Shown here in pieces: positions 10,143 to 21,415 of a DNA stretch of 64,000 nt. The position numbers and the translations under genes are program-made. Source of the DNA: Dictyostelium firmibasis. Lineage: Eukaryota > Evosea > Eumycetozoa > Dictyosteliales > Dictyosteliaceae. Below the pieces are notes generated by a model. That model ran no database searches, was not told the DNA's origin, and saw only the letters and a program-made list of their open reading frames with translations. The stretch's first letter is position 1. Every line of letters starts with the position of its first letter. The DNA lies in the NCBI GenBank assembly GCA_036169595.1, contig CM069765.1, forward strand, positions 4,629,001 through 4,693,000, read 5' to 3'.

Positions 10143-12837
10143 GTAAACGGATTAAAGGTTCAACTACTTCCAAACTTCAAACCGATGCTGAACCCAATTC
10201 CGATTTCAATTCCAGAGGGTCCGAAATCAGATTGTATCACAAACGAAGTACAAGATTTATTAAAAGACAATGCAATAGAACAGGTACTTCCAAACCGTCA
10301 CTCCCAACTCGTTTTTTACTCCAACGTGTTTACGGTTCCAAAAGCTGGAACGAATTTACATCGTCCAGTACTAGATCTAAAGAGGTAAAACCTTTTTATC
10401 AAAAACCAATCATTCAAGATGGAAGGTCTAAAGAATCTGTCTTCAATGGTAAAACAAGGTTATTACATGGTAAAACTCGATATCAAGAAAGCTTATCTCC
10501 ATGTTTTAGTCGACGAAAGTTATCGAGATTTATTCCGATTCGTTTGGAAAGGAACTCATTACAGATGGAGAACAATGCCATTCGGGTTATCGTCAGATGG
10601 AGAACAATGCCATTCTGTTTATCGTCAGCTCCTCGAATCTTTACAATGTTAATGAGACCAGTACTCCGAATGTTAAGAGATATCAACATTTCCGTAATCG
10701 CCTACTTAGACGATCTTCTAATCGTTGGTTCAACAAAAGAAGAATGTTTAAACAACCTCAACCAAACAATGAATCTGTTAGTCAAACTCGGATTCAAGTT
10801 AAATCTAGAAAAGAGTGTTCTCGAGCCAACTCAATCAATAACATTTCTAGGATTACAGATCGATTCAATATCAATGAAGTTACTTGTTCCAAAAGAAAAG
10901 AAGAAGAGTATCATCAAAGATATCAGGAACTTTCTAAAACTCGAAACTTGTACTCTAAGAAAGTTAGCTGGTTTAAAAGGAAAATTGATTGCATTGAAAG
11001 ATGCAGTAATACCATTCCGTTTATACACTCGTCAAACAAACAAGTTTCATTGTCAAAGTCTGAAACTAGCAAATGGAAATTGGGATCAATCATTTCCAAT
11101 TTCTCAAGATGTCAAGAAAGAAATTTCAAATTGGTTAACTCTCTTAAACCAATGGAATGGAAAAGAAATAAGTCTGTTTCCAAGTTACGATTATGTTCTT
11201 ACAACAGATGCTTCAGAATCAGGTGCAGGTGCAACTTTAATGAAAGACAACAAAGTCATCAAAACTTGGTTTCTATAATACTGATCTTCCCGATTTGGAG
11301 ATCAGCAACTTGGTATCCGATGATTCAAGCTCAAGTTCCTCGTCATCATCGCCATCTGTTTCCTCAAGTACTGGGTACGTTCCAAGAAGTATTGACAAAA
11401 GAATCGATAGAGTCAATACCAATTCAAATTCAGCAACGATGGAAACTGGGGATTATTCGACTTTCCAATCTCATGTAAAGTCAATAATTAAAACAAGTAA
11501 ATCGAGTACTTCGAATTTGTTTATGAACTCTTGGCAAGCGTCAACCTTAAAGGTCTATGATTCAAATTACTCAAAGTTCCATATCTTTTGTATTTTAAAT
11601 CGTTTGGATCCATCAAAGATTACTTTGGTAGTTTTTATGGACTATTTGACCTATTTATTCAAGCTACAACCTCCGTTAGCTTATTCAACAATTAACAGTC
11701 ATCGTTCAATGCTTAATCAGTTACTCATTCTTAGAAATCAATCTGAAATCGTTAATGATCCGTTCATATCAAGAATAATGACTGGTATTCACAAGTTACG
11801 TCCGAGTAACTCAAAGTATAATGAAATCTGGAATGCAAATCAAGTTTTCAAATACTTATCTACAATCAACGTTTATCCAAAGTTTACATACTCTGTTCTT
11901 CTACATAAGACTTTTGTTCTTTGTAAAATGTTTGGTTTAGCAAGGTCATCTGACTTGGTCAAATGGTCTTACAAGAATATAATAATCACTGAACACTCAA
12001 TTAAAGCTCCTGTTATCAATGCAAAAGAACAAAGGAATACAAAGAAAGCTGATATTTCAATTCTAGAATTAACTTCATTAGATGAATCCAATGCAAGTAT
12101 TTGTCCGGTTATCCATCTTTCAAGATACCTCAAACACTCTGAACAAAGAAGAACTGTTTCATCTGGTGACTCAGTATTCATTCTCCGTGATGGTAGTCCA
12201 GTTTCAATCGAATATATAAACTCTATAGTTTTATCAATACTTTCAAAATAAGGTATTAATATTACAAAGTTTAAATCTCACTCTACTCGTTCCGCTATGG
12301 CTTCTCTCTTGTTATCCAGTAAAGTTCCATTCCACGTGGTCAAAAAACTAGGTCGTTGGAAATCAAATGATACAGTTGATAACTTTTATGACAAGAAAAT
12401 CATTGGTGAAAAATCTGGTGGTTTCTTAAATAATGTAGTCCAACTTTCATAAATTTAAATATATATATGATAATATAAATTAAAAATTTAATAATTAAAT
12501 TATATTTTATATTAAATATATATATTTAAATTGGTCCCAACCCGCCCTCCCTTAGTCGGAATTCCATATAAATCAAATTGTTTTTCAATATTTAGTGCCA
12601 CTATTTATACTGTTTTTACTTTCTGAAAAATTTCTCAAAACTCAAAAAAATAGGTGCGTGACACGTGGCAACTTTTTTCAAACTCGAAATTTTTCATTTT
12701 TTCAATAATTTTTTCGAGCTAAAAAACCTCCAGAAAATTAATTTGAATTTCTCTGAAAATTATCTTAAATATTTGGGAATAATCAAATAAATAAATGTAT
12801 TCATAAATTTAAATATATATATATATGATAATATAAA
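10143..12837 (+). mobile_element. DIRS-1-like element, internally rearranged copy
   Basis: A plus-strand copy that starts inside RT right after the right terminus of the previous element. It holds RT pieces (10143 to about 11277), YR (from about 11278 to 12452), ICR (12453-12532) and right ITR (to 12837). It is broken, with about four breaks, and lacks gag and left ITR. Its outer end reads GATAATATAAA rather than the usual right terminus. Bacterial-like DNA begins at the next base. Confidence 0.8.
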
Positions 12838-12840
12838 TGA

Positions 12841-13185
12841 ATTTTTCGCTTTGAGTTGAGAAGTGGAAAAATATTTCTTAAGCTGCTTGTGTGTTATGCA
12901 GTGAGAAAAGGATGAGTTGGTATAAGGCAATGCGGTTTGCTGACCTGGATAGGGTTGATAACTCAAGTGGGTTAACGATTTAGCGTCCCATATTTGAGAT
13001 TCATCGAGTTCGAATTGACAGATCTGATCAACTAATAAAAGCCCCAACCGTCTCTCTGTGCGGCCAAAATGGATATTTTCTAATGCCAGATGATCAATTC
13101 GGTCCATAAGATCATGTAATGAACATGTCCCTAAATAGTCAGGATGAGAAATTTCTGTTTTCCCCACATCAGTGACGTTTAACAC
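12841..13185 (-). pseudogene. Bacterial-like fragment, unrecognised
   Basis: A minus-strand frame of about 110 residues from VTDVGKTEISHPDYLG to LKKYFSTSQLKAKNS, with much more even base composition than its surroundings and no Asn or homopolymer bias. It has no recognised domain. It is cut on the right near 13190 by AT-rich host-type DNA and on the left by a DIRS terminus at 12837, so it is a fragment open at both ends. By composition it belongs with the chlamydial blocks elsewhere in the window, but I could not name the gene. Confidence 0.4.
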
Positions 13186-13190
13186 TGCAA

Positions 13191-13660
13191 ATTATCGTAG
13201 TTTCCGTGGGGGTAAATTAATCTGGGAAAATACCCCCACCCCCCACTTTTTTCAATTGAAATTTTTACATGACACACTAAGAAAACTGCATATTCAACCT
13301 AACATTCGTAGTTTCCCTCTCATTCAAAAAAATTAATAGTAATAAATATAAGGTGCATTAAACTTTATTTAATTTTTTTTTTTAAATGAAAAATAATGAT
13401 TTGATTTGATTAAAATAAACTTGATTTGATTTGATTAAAATAAACTTGATTTGATTTGTGAGTTGGTGTTTGATTAGATTGTTTTTTTTTTTTTTGAAAA
13501 ATTTGTTTTAATTTGCCCAAATTATTGTCGGTTGGTTTGTTTTCAGTTTTTTTTTTTTTTAACTTTTTTTTATTAATTTTCCCTAGTATATTATTATTTA
13601 ATTGTTTTAGTATTATTATCATATAATTATAGTTCCACAATTTTATTGTTTCTAAATATT
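13191..13660. other. AT-rich host-type intergenic DNA
   Basis: No gene is seen. It contains two copies of a short word CGTAGTTTCC (near 13197 and 13308), a GC-rich G/C run TACCCCCACCCCCCAC, poly-T tracts and a short tandem repeat at 13398-13457. Confidence 0.5.
13398..13457 (+). repeat. 25 bp tandem repeat, about 2.4 copies
   Basis: Unit GATTTGATTTGATTAAAATAAACTT starts at 13398 and 13423 and partly at 13448 (first 20 bases GATTTGATTTGATTAAAATA). The copies are perfect. Typical AT-rich microsatellite-like host DNA. Confidence 0.8.
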
Positions 13661-13678
13661 TCTAAATATTTTTTCTTG

Positions 13679-13981
13679 ATGAATTCCATTATAATTTTTT
13701 TAATTTTCTTTTTCTTGAATGTTGGTTTGAGTGGTGGTATGAATGATGGAAACCAAAAACACAATAATGGAGACCAGAATCAGAACTATTTAAATTTGTT
13801 GGCCGTGGTTGCTGATAATTACGTTCCAAATCAAAGGTTTCACCCATATCGCCATTTAAATAATATTCCATACCCTGCGCCTACACATCCAATAGTAACT
13901 AATCAAGTGCACCCTCCGATAATACTGGAAAATGGAACGCGCAGGTGGGGGTCAGCAAAACTGAAATTTTCAAAAAAGTAA
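13679..13981 (+). CDS. Possible small secreted host protein
   Basis: An ATG at 13679 opens a 100-residue frame beginning MNSIIIFLIFFFLNVGLSGG, which looks like a signal peptide with cleavage near LSG. The mature part is Asn/Gln/His/Pro-rich (NDGNQKHNNGDQNQNYLNLL, then PYPAPTHP). The frame passes a possible splice donor (GCGCAG|GTGGGG) near 13942, so the last ~13 codons may not be coding. It is flanked by long poly-T and poly-A tracts as is common around dictyostelid genes. No family was recognised; it could be a gene fragment. Confidence 0.35.
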   Translation: MNSIIIFLIFFFLNVGLSGGMNDGNQKHNNGDQNQNYLNLLAVVADNYVPNQRFHPYRHLNNIPYPAPTHPIVTNQVHPPIILENGTRRWGSAKLKFSKK

Positions 13982-14074
13982 AAACAATTTTATTTTTTTT
14001 GAATTAAATTTTATTTTTTTTGGGGGTCGTATAAATTTTTATATGGTAAAAATGTGTTAAATATTTAATAAAAA
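13982..14074. other. AT-rich spacer
   Basis: Homopolymer-rich DNA leading into the ~190 bp tandem repeat array. No gene is seen. Confidence 0.4.
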
Positions 14075-14830
14075 AAAAAAAAAAAAAAACTATGATATAA
14101 TCAATATAAAAAATATTTAATATTATTAATTTTTTTTTATAAAAAAATATATAAATATAATCTCAATTAATTTTTCTTTAAAATAAAAAAAGAATTATAA
14201 AAATTAAATGACAAACAAGAAAATAAAAATTAAAACTTTTTTTTTAATAAAAAAAAAATCACAACAAAAATAAAACTATAATAAATAATCAGAACCAAAA
14301 ATATTTAATATTATTTGTTTTTTTATATGGAAAAAAATATTAATATAATCTCAATTATGTTACCTTTAAAATAAAAAAAGATTTATAAAAATTGAATGAC
14401 AAATAAGTAAAATAAAAATTAAATCCTTATTTTTATTAATTAAAAAAAAACCACACAATCCCAAAAAAAAAAACTATGATATAATCAATATAAAAAATAT
14501 TTAATATTATTTATTTTTTTTATAAAAAAAATACATAACTATAATCTCAATTAAGTTGCCTTTTAAATAAAAAAAGATTTATAAAAACTAAATAACAAAT
14601 AAGTAAAATAAAAATTAAAACTTTTTTTTTTTAATAAAAAAAAAAAAATCACAACAAAAAAAAAAACTATAATATAATCAGAGCCAATTAATTAGTAGTA
14701 TTTGTTTTTTATAGAATAAATACATTACTATAATCTCAATTAAGTTACCTTTTAAATAAAAAAGATTTATAAAAATTGAATGATTAAAAATAATAATTAA
14801 AATTTTACTATATATTTTTCTTAATTATTT
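14075..14830 (+). repeat. ~190 bp tandem repeat array, four copies
   Basis: A diverged unit is repeated about four times. The word TCTCAATTA recurs at 14161, 14350, 14545 and 14734 (spacings 189, 195, 189), and each unit also carries a variant of ACTATGATATAATCA, AAAATATTTAATATTATT and CACAACAAAAA. A partial fifth copy lies near 15905-16040. It is almost pure A/T. It may be a satellite-like array or the relic of tandemly duplicated intergenic DNA. Confidence 0.7.
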
Positions 14831-14875
14831 TTTTTTTTTTAAAATATTTTACTTAATTTTATTTGAATATTTTAC

Positions 14876-15490
14876 ATAAATTGAGAATTTATAATTTCAT
14901 CTTCATCGTTATCATATTCATCATTATCATATTCATCATTATCATATTGATTCTCTTGGATGAAATAATCATCGTCGTCAGAACCAATTTCGGGATTTTG
15001 ATGGTTTTCATCTTCAAAAAAATCAACGACTTGATCTTGATCTTGATCTTCATCTTCATCAATTACATTGGAATGGTTATTTAAATTTAAAAAATCATCA
15101 GGTAAAAAATCTTGGATTGTTTTTCCTTGTGGAATATTGAATACCTGAATGATTCATTGTTTAAAATGTCAACAACGAATCCATCATACCATGAACAATA
15201 TCATATCATTGTTGTGATTCAACTTCAGTATCATCTTCAATTTCATTTTGTGGTTGGTTGTTATTGGAATTATAATAATTTGTTATGTCGATGATGTTGT
15301 TGTATTGGAAGGTGGTGTTGAAATTGGTGTTGGTATTGGTGTTAGTGTTGGTGGTAGTGGTAGTGGTGGTGGTGGTGGTGGTGGTGGTGTTGGTGTTGGT
15401 GTTGGTGTAGGTGTTGGTGTTGGTGTTGGTGTTGGTGTTGGTGTTGGTGTTGGTGTTGGTATTGGTATTGGTGTTATCTTCTATCGACAA
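14876..15490 (-). pseudogene. Low-complexity host gene or gene relic (Asn-Thr repeat, acidic tail)
   Basis: On the minus strand, MSIEDNTNTNTN at 15490 opens a 94-residue frame of Asn-Thr and poly-Thr repeats that ends at 15206. Farther along (about 15160-14876), another frame encodes an acidic stretch with IPQGKTIQDFLPDDFLNLN, DEDEDQDQDQ and repeats of YDNDE. Both look like dictyostelid low-complexity protein sequence. They are not in one frame, so either an intron joins them or the gene is broken. No family can be named. Confidence 0.35.
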
Positions 15491-15493
15491 TGA

Positions 15494-16380
15494 GCTAGTT
15501 GGATCATATGTAAAGTGTTGTATTAATGGCTGACTATTCGTATGTTTTATTGATCTAAAATTTATCTCTGTTACTGTGAATTTGTTTTCCTCTCTTATAC
15601 ATTAAAATCTTCTTCGAAATTTGATTCTCTTTTATTGAACATTTTTGTTTTTGTATGTCAATTTCTGTAAGATATTTTATACATTCAATAAATATTTAAA
15701 AAAAAAAATATTAAATAATAAAAAAATAAAAAACGAATGAAAATTTGTAAAATTGAGATTTTTTTAATTATTATTCAAATATTTAAATTAAATAATTAAA
15801 TGAGTTATTGTTCTGTGGTGATCAAAAAAAGAATTTAGAAAAAAAATTTAAAAAAAAAAATTTAAAAAAAAAAAATTTAAAAAAAAAATTTAAAAAAAAT
15901 TAAAAAAATACATTACTATAATTGAGATTATGTTACCTTTTAAATAAAATTGAATGACAAATAAGTAAAATAAAAATTAAAACCTTTATTTTTTTAATTA
16001 TAAAAAAAAAACCACACATTCCCAAAAAAAAAAAAACCATGATATAATTATAGTTTTTAATAAACTTTTTTATATTTTAATATTATTAAAAAATATATAA
16101 TATTTTTAATATATATATTAAAACACACTTACCCCGTACGGTTTTCAGAAGTTGTGTCAGGTAGTATCTGTTAATTCCTGCTACTTGAATGTGGTGATTT
16201 TTGAATGTGGTGTGTGTTTAGGAAAATTCCAAAAAATAAAAATAATATTTTTTTATTTTTTATTTTTATTTTTACTTTTTTTACCACATATACAAATTTT
16301 TTCATTCATTAATTAAGTTTATAGTAATTTTAGATTTCAATTAAAATATGGTTCAATTTTAAGGAAATTTCGGAGGGCAC
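15494..16380. other. AT-rich host-type DNA with a partial array copy and an exon-like stretch
   Basis: This region holds a run of AAATTTAAAAAA repeats (15835-15905), a partial copy of the 190 bp unit (15905-16040), and on the minus strand a stretch near 16135-16200 encoding VAGINRYYLTQLLKTVR followed by GTAAGTGT, a good splice-donor sequence. This may be a relic host exon. No complete gene is seen. DIRS gag sequence begins at 16381. Confidence 0.35.
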
Positions 16381-17215
16381 CTGTATTGGTTGATTTCTTA
16401 AAGTTTGACTTTGATTGATTGTTAACTTTTAACAATGATTGTTTGGCTTCATTGTTCTTTCTGATTGACTTTGCTAACTTTCTTACACGTTCAGATTCGG
16501 TATCATCAAACATCTTTGGAGTGTCTTTGATCTTGATTGGTTGAACCACTTCGGAACCGTAGATTTCTTTTGAGATGTTGTTACGACGAACACGAGCTAA
16601 TGTTGCTTGAGCACTAACAACTAATTGAATTGACGAGTCAGCTAAGTAACCTAAGAGTTCGGTATCGATATCAGTTTTATCGGATGATATCATACTTGAA
16701 AGTAAAAGGATTGGTTTCAAAATATCATTGATTCTCTTTTCCACAATGTACAAGTCGGTATCATTATTCTTGAGATTCGATGAAGCAGATATACCTTCTG
16801 GAGTACCGAATGGAGCTACATTCACTTGGAAGTTAGATGGAAAGCAAAAGATTTTGTTAACATCAGCGATTTCGTTCTTCTTAAGGATACATTTTTCTTC
16901 AACTAACAAACCTTGATTATTGATTAAATGTTTGTAGTTAGCAAGCAATGATTCTGATAGTTGATAATCAGTTGGAACATCGACTGGATCGATAGATTCA
17001 TCATCACCTTGTTCATTCTCAGTTTCAGATTCATCATTAGAACGTTGATTATCAGAGTTACCGTACGACTCTCTGATTGGCTCTTTCATATATCTGGTAA
17101 AAGCTAATGAGAGATTGGAGATTTGATCCTCAAGTGATTTCATTCTTGTTTCATAAGAAATAGAATTATTTTCGGTAGAGCTACTAGCATGGTTATTATT
17201 ATCGGTGGTAGACAT
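16381..17215 (-). CDS. DIRS Gag-like protein (3' truncated)
   Basis: N-terminal 278 residues of the same Gag as at 6658-7659, from MSTTDNNNHASSS through FPSNFQVNVAPFGTPEG to the basic segment KSNFKKSTNTG. The low-complexity tail is replaced by unrelated sequence. Confidence 0.7.
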
Positions 17216-17624
17216 TATTTTATTGATATCTAAAATTATTTTTATAGAGATAGAGAAAAAGTATTAAATTAATAAAAGAATTTTTTTTTTTTTTTTTTTT
17301 AATTATTTGTATAAATTATGTGTGTGTATCTTAAATATATATAGGAGGAATTCCCAAATAAAATAAATCAAATTGTTTTCAATATTTAGTGCCACTATTT
17401 ATACTGTTTTTACTTTCTTCAAAATTTCGCAAAACTCAAAAAAATAGGTGCGTGACACGTGGCAACTTTTTTCAAACTCGAAATTTTTCATTTTTTCAAT
17501 AATTTTTTCGAGCTAAAATATCTCCAGAAAATTCTCTTGAATTTCTCTGAAAATTATCTTAAATATTTGGGAATTTCAAATAAATAAATATATTCATAAA
17601 TTTAAATATATATGATAATATAAA
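16381..17624 (-). mobile_element. DIRS-1-like element, 5' fragment (gag + left ITR)
   Basis: The left ITR (17216-17624) and most of gag (16381-17215) are present on the minus strand; RT and YR are absent. The gag stays open until the junction with AT-rich DNA at 16380. The outer terminus GATAATATAAA abuts a poly-A tract that leads into chlamydial DNA. Truncated, otherwise young. Confidence 0.85.
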
Positions 17625-17639
17625 AAAAAAAAAAAAAAA

Positions 17640-18008
17640 AAAAAAAAGAAAAAAAAATTGCGCAAATTTTCCCACACCTGTAAAAAATTTTTTCAAAAAA
17701 TTTAGGGGGTGGGGGAGGGGTGGAAAGGTAAGATAGTTTGTAGTGAATACCGACTTTTGAAAAATCTTGAGAAGTTGTTTATATGTTTGAGGTCCTTGAT
17801 AAGAGGTGTTGATAGCATTTTTTAAAGAAGGGGTATGATCTTTTAAAAGGTGGTGGACAATGGCCTTAATCAAGACGAGATTCCCAACAATGACGGCTCC
17901 GATGACGCACCCTTTAACCCAGGGAGAAAAAATGAATCGTCTAAGAGGCGGAAAATAGTGTTCATACAATTTTGAATTCATTATATTGGCAATTCCTTGA
18001 GATAGCAT
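17640..18008 (-). pseudogene. Chlamydial-type hypothetical membrane protein (3' truncated)
   Basis: From ATG at 18008, about 120 residues of bacterial-looking protein: MLSQGIANIMNSKLYEHYF, then a membrane segment around residues 31-55 (VKGCVIGAVIVGNLVLIKAI), then a soluble tail. It lies on the same strand downstream of the pGP6-D-like gene, about 230 bp away. The C-terminal part is lost at the poly-A tract that joins the DIRS terminus, so the natural length is unknown. I recognise no family. Confidence 0.4.
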
Positions 18009-18236
18009 AGAAATCCTTCAATTTGATTTGTTTAATTTACACAATAAATAATTGTACAATATTTTAATAAATAATAGAATCTCTTTCTATGTTCCAAGCT
18101 TGATTATTAATTATTCAGAGATCTTTTATTGAGTGATCAAAAAGATCTAGATTAACAATGGGGCATTTTTTAACAATGCCCTCCTATCGTGGAAGTTTAC
18201 AGTAAATAAAAAAACTTAGGGGCAAGAGTTCTTGTT

Positions 18237-18953
18237 TTATGCAAGCAGTCTTTGGATTGAGATCAGCTGTTGATCGATGAGTTTTTTTTCTTCTGCAGTC
18301 GGAGAGAGCTTAGGTTTTTTGAATAACCGGTGAAGTTTGTACAATAAGGATAAACTTTGTATCACGAGATTCTCTTGCCTTTGATCACTTTCTTCTAGAG
18401 GGAATAATCGCCGAATATTTTCCAGGAGTTCATGTTTTGTTTCTCCTTGATAATTGGTAATGAATTCTTGCTTTTTTACCCAAGAGATATCGCGGCTAGC
18501 AAGGGTATAAATAGCTTGCCGAGGAATGTCTTCTAATTTATCTTGAAGAGGCACGGGAAGTTGAAGATAAAATTCATAATATTGCAAAAAATTGTAAGGC
18601 GTTTGCCGGTTGCCATAAGTTGACATGAGCCAACGTGAGAAGGCTCCATCTCTGTAATGCTTTAAGATTAGCTGGGCTTTTTGGATTCTTTCTCCATGCA
18701 AGATCACAGCTTGATTGGAAATCGCTTTAATTTCTGAGGTAACACTGGCTAAGGTCAAGAAATCTTCTTCTACAGGTCTATACTCTTGAAGAATCTCTCG
18801 TAACGTTTCTTGATCCTTTTCTGAAAGGGGATGAACCTTAAACACTCCTGAGAAGCTAGAAAGGTCTCCTCTTGAAGAAAGGGTGGCAAGTTGAGCCATC
18901 TTAGAAGGCTTGGATTTAAGTCTAGAAGAGAGAAGGCGGTTGACATTAGACAT
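18237..18953 (-). CDS. pGP6-D-like chlamydial protein
   Basis: A 238-residue frame, intact from ATG to stop, resembling the pGP6-D family found on chlamydial plasmids and, as a paralogue, in the chlamydial chromosome. Visible features include the start MSNVNRLLSSRLKSKPSKMA, the central segment FSRWLMSTYGNRQTPYNFLQ (ParB-like/partition-associated in character) and a Lys/Gln-rich C-terminus. Its ATG overlaps the end of the parA-like frame by 8 bases, as in a bacterial operon. The order thrS-parA-gp6D is the chromosomal order I know from Chlamydia. Function is presumed DNA partition or regulation with ParA; the family's role is not well defined. Surprisingly it carries no lesion while its neighbours do. 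Confidence 0.75.
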   Translation of the reverse strand: MSNVNRLLSSRLKSKPSKMAQLATLSSRGDLSSFSGVFKVHPLSEKDQETLREILQEYRPVEEDFLTLASVTSEIKAISNQAVILHGERIQKAQLILKHYRDGAFSRWLMSTYGNRQTPYNFLQYYEFYLQLPVPLQDKLEDIPRQAIYTLASRDISWVKKQEFITNYQGETKHELLENIRRLFPLEESDQRQENLVIQSLSLLYKLHRLFKKPKLSPTAEEKKLIDQQLISIQRLLA

Positions 18954-19702
18954 ACAGGGATAACCTTTGCAAGATTTCTTGAGCCAACTCGGTAAAATCT
19001 AGAGCGGCTCTTGATTTTGGGGCTGTGTCAAAAATAGACTTTCCGTAAATACTTGATTCAGAAACAGCGACATCTCGCCTGACCTTGGTTTCTAAAATTT
19101 TACCGGGATAAGTCTCTTCAATCACCTCTAAGAAGGTGTCATTACTTTTACCTCGAGGATTCCAAAATGAAAGAATGACGCCCAGGATGTCAAGAGAGTG
19201 TCTGATCGATAAGTTTTCAATAAACTGCGAAAGTCTTTGAAGCCCTTTAACACTATAAAATTCAGGTGTGGCTGCAATGAGGGCAAATTGCGAAGCAATT
19301 AATGCCGATTCCATCAGCCAGCAAAGAGAGGGGGGTGTCGATAATGATTGTATCAAACTGTGTCAAAGGGGTTAAAATCGTTTTCAGTTTCTCATGAGAG
19401 TACCGATCTGCTGCAAGAGCTTGCGTCACTTCAACACGTTCTAACCATGTATCTGCTGCAATCAGAGATAAGTTAGGGTAAGGTGTTGAAAGAATCACCT
19501 CTTCAATAGATTTAACGCCTGGGGCTAAACTATCTTGAGCATCGGGATCATACCCAAGTCCTGTCGTTAGGTTAGCTTGCGCATCAAAATCAATGAGAAG
19601 GACATTTTGGTGATGAAAAAGAGCAAGGGCAGCTCCTAAATTAAGGGAGGACGAGGTTTTTGCCGTCCCTCCTTTAAAACTACTTACCGTGATCACTGGC
19701 AT
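18946..19702 (-). pseudogene. parA: ParA/MinD-type ATPase (chlamydial), frameshifted
   Basis: A ParA-family ATPase. Residues 1-20 (MPVITVSSFKGGTAKTSSSL) carry the deviant Walker A motif KGGTAKTS. Then come LLIDFDAQANLTTGLG (Walker A') and FDTIIIDTP (Walker B). Just after this motif the frame breaks near 19320-19330; the downstream part continues in another frame (ALIASQFALIAATPEFYSVK ... ILGVILSFWNPRGKSN) to the stop at 18946. Total coding length fits the usual ~250 residues. It starts 4 bases or so after the thrS stop and overlaps the pGP6-D-like start, so it was the middle gene of an operon. It partitions DNA in the living bacterium; here it is a pseudogene with one visible frameshift. Confidence 0.8.
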
Positions 19703-19708
19703 TGCTTT

Positions 19709-21415
19709 AACCTGTAAAACTAGAGGTGAGGGATTTGCTCCTTTTTTCTTTAATTAAATTGTTTAAAAAGGTTTCAAATGTGATTTCCCCATGAAGAACG
19801 TTATCCCGGGTTCTAAGCGACAAGGTTTGATTTTCCATTTCTTTATCCCCAATGGTGATCATGTAGTTGATTTGAAGAAGCTGGGCATTTCTCACCTTTT
19901 TATTCATCGATTCTGAGCTGTCATCTACATCGCAAATGAAACCAGCTTCGATCATTTTTTCTGCAACATCAATGCAGTTTCTAAATGCCTATCGGGCAAC
20001 AGTCATAATCCGAATTGGAAGGGGGCTGATCCATAAGGGGAATTTTCCGACAAAATGTTCAATCAAAATCCCGAAAAATCTCTCCACAGATCCAAAGATC
20101 GCTCGGTGGAGCATGACGGGATGTTTTGCTAGTCCATCTTTGTCAATGTTTTCAAGCTCGAACTTTTCAGGAAGAGCCATATCCAGCTGCACAGTTCCAC
20201 ATTGCCACGATCTTCCTAGAGCATCTTTAATTTGGATGTCAATTTTAGGACCGTAAAAAGCGCCGTCGCCTTCATTAACCCGAAACTGTTTTTTCCAATC
20301 TTCTAAAGCCTCTTTTAATCCAGAAGTTGCAATTTCCCAATCGGCATCAGTTCCAATACTTTTTTCAGGTCTTGTCGAAAGTTCTTATCGACTCTCAAGG
20401 CCAAATGTGGAATAAATGGTTTCAATCAGGTCTAGAATGCGTGAAATTTCAGATTTGATATCTGACGGTTTCATAAAAAGATGTGCATCATCTTGGTGGT
20501 CAGTAGTGGTCCCAATGACCTGACCGCTCCCACAGCTCTTGGTTCATCAATTGTGGGGTTTTAATTTCATCATACCCAGAGCTGAGCATCAAATCTCTTA
20601 AGAAATCTACAAGACGGTTACAAATGATCATCCCTTTGGGGTAGATAAAGGGAATGCCAGGCGCTTCTTTGATAGAAAAAAGAGCCAGTTTAGGGCCTCT
20701 TTTATGATCTCTTTTTTTCGCCTCTTCCAGAAGAGTAAGATAATCTTTCAGCAGCTGCCGTTGAGGAAATGAGATTCCATAGATACGCTTTAGCATAGGC
20801 TTTGTCGCATCACCTCTCCAATAGGCTCCAGATGTTTTTAACCATTTAAACGCTTTAATTTTCCCCACGCGAGGAAGGTGAGGTCCTCTGCAAAGGTCAA
20901 AAAATTCCCCCTGCTCATACGCTGTGAACAAACCTTCTTCAAACCCTTCAATCAACTCAACTTTAAAGGGATTTTCTTTAAATCTTAGCTTTGCCGCAGC
21001 TCTATCTTGAAAAAGGTGCCGTTTAGGCATAGGGTTTTCGTTAATGATATTGGAAACTTCTTTTTCAATTTTTTCAAAATCTGCATCCGTAATCGACAGG
21101 TTGGCAAAATCGTAATAAAATCCTTGTTCAATGGCAGGGCCAATCGTCGGATGCCTCTGGCCATAATCTAAGAACAGCTTGAGCGAGCACGTGAGCCGAT
21201 GTGTGCCAAAAAATTTCTTTCCCTAGAGGGGTGTCAAACGAAATCAACTCTAGCGCATCACCTTCTTGAATAGGGGTTTCGATATCAAAAAGTGTTCCGT
21301 TGATTTTCACAGCAAGCGCTTAATCAGGGCTATTGAGATGAAGCATTTCAACAAGGTCTTTTACAGATTGCTTTGTTTTTAAATCGATGATCTTTCCATT
21401 CAAGGTGATTGGCAT
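19709..21415 (-). pseudogene. thrS: Threonyl-tRNA synthetase (chlamydial), degraded
   Basis: ThrRS charges tRNA-Thr. The start at 21415 (MPITLNGKIIDLKTKQSVKD) is preceded by an AGGA Shine-Dalgarno 6 bases upstream. Domain order: TGS, the HxxxH editing region (HTSAHVLAQAVLRLWPEA), the SAD/zinc region (FDLCRGPHLP), the class II core ([30 protein letters not shown]), and the anticodon-binding domain (GFICDVDDSSESMNKKVRNA). Lesions seen: an in-frame TAA at 21320-21322, a frameshift near 21150, an internal deletion near 20500 (HWDHY runs almost directly into QDDAHLF, losing ~50 residues with motif 2), an in-frame stop near 20387, and another near 19990. It is clearly non-functional. The 210 bp upstream to the DIRS end at 21628 holds no gene. 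Confidence 0.85.

Noticed and set aside
15248-15493. A Gly/Val-rich protein on the plus strand (VGVGVGV)
   Set aside because: Antisense reading of an Asn-Thr repeat tract; the minus-strand reading fits dictyostelid low-complexity proteins better.
17640-21415. Integrated chlamydial plasmid
   Set aside because: ParA and pGP6-D suggest a plasmid, but linkage to thrS fits the chromosomal copy of these genes.
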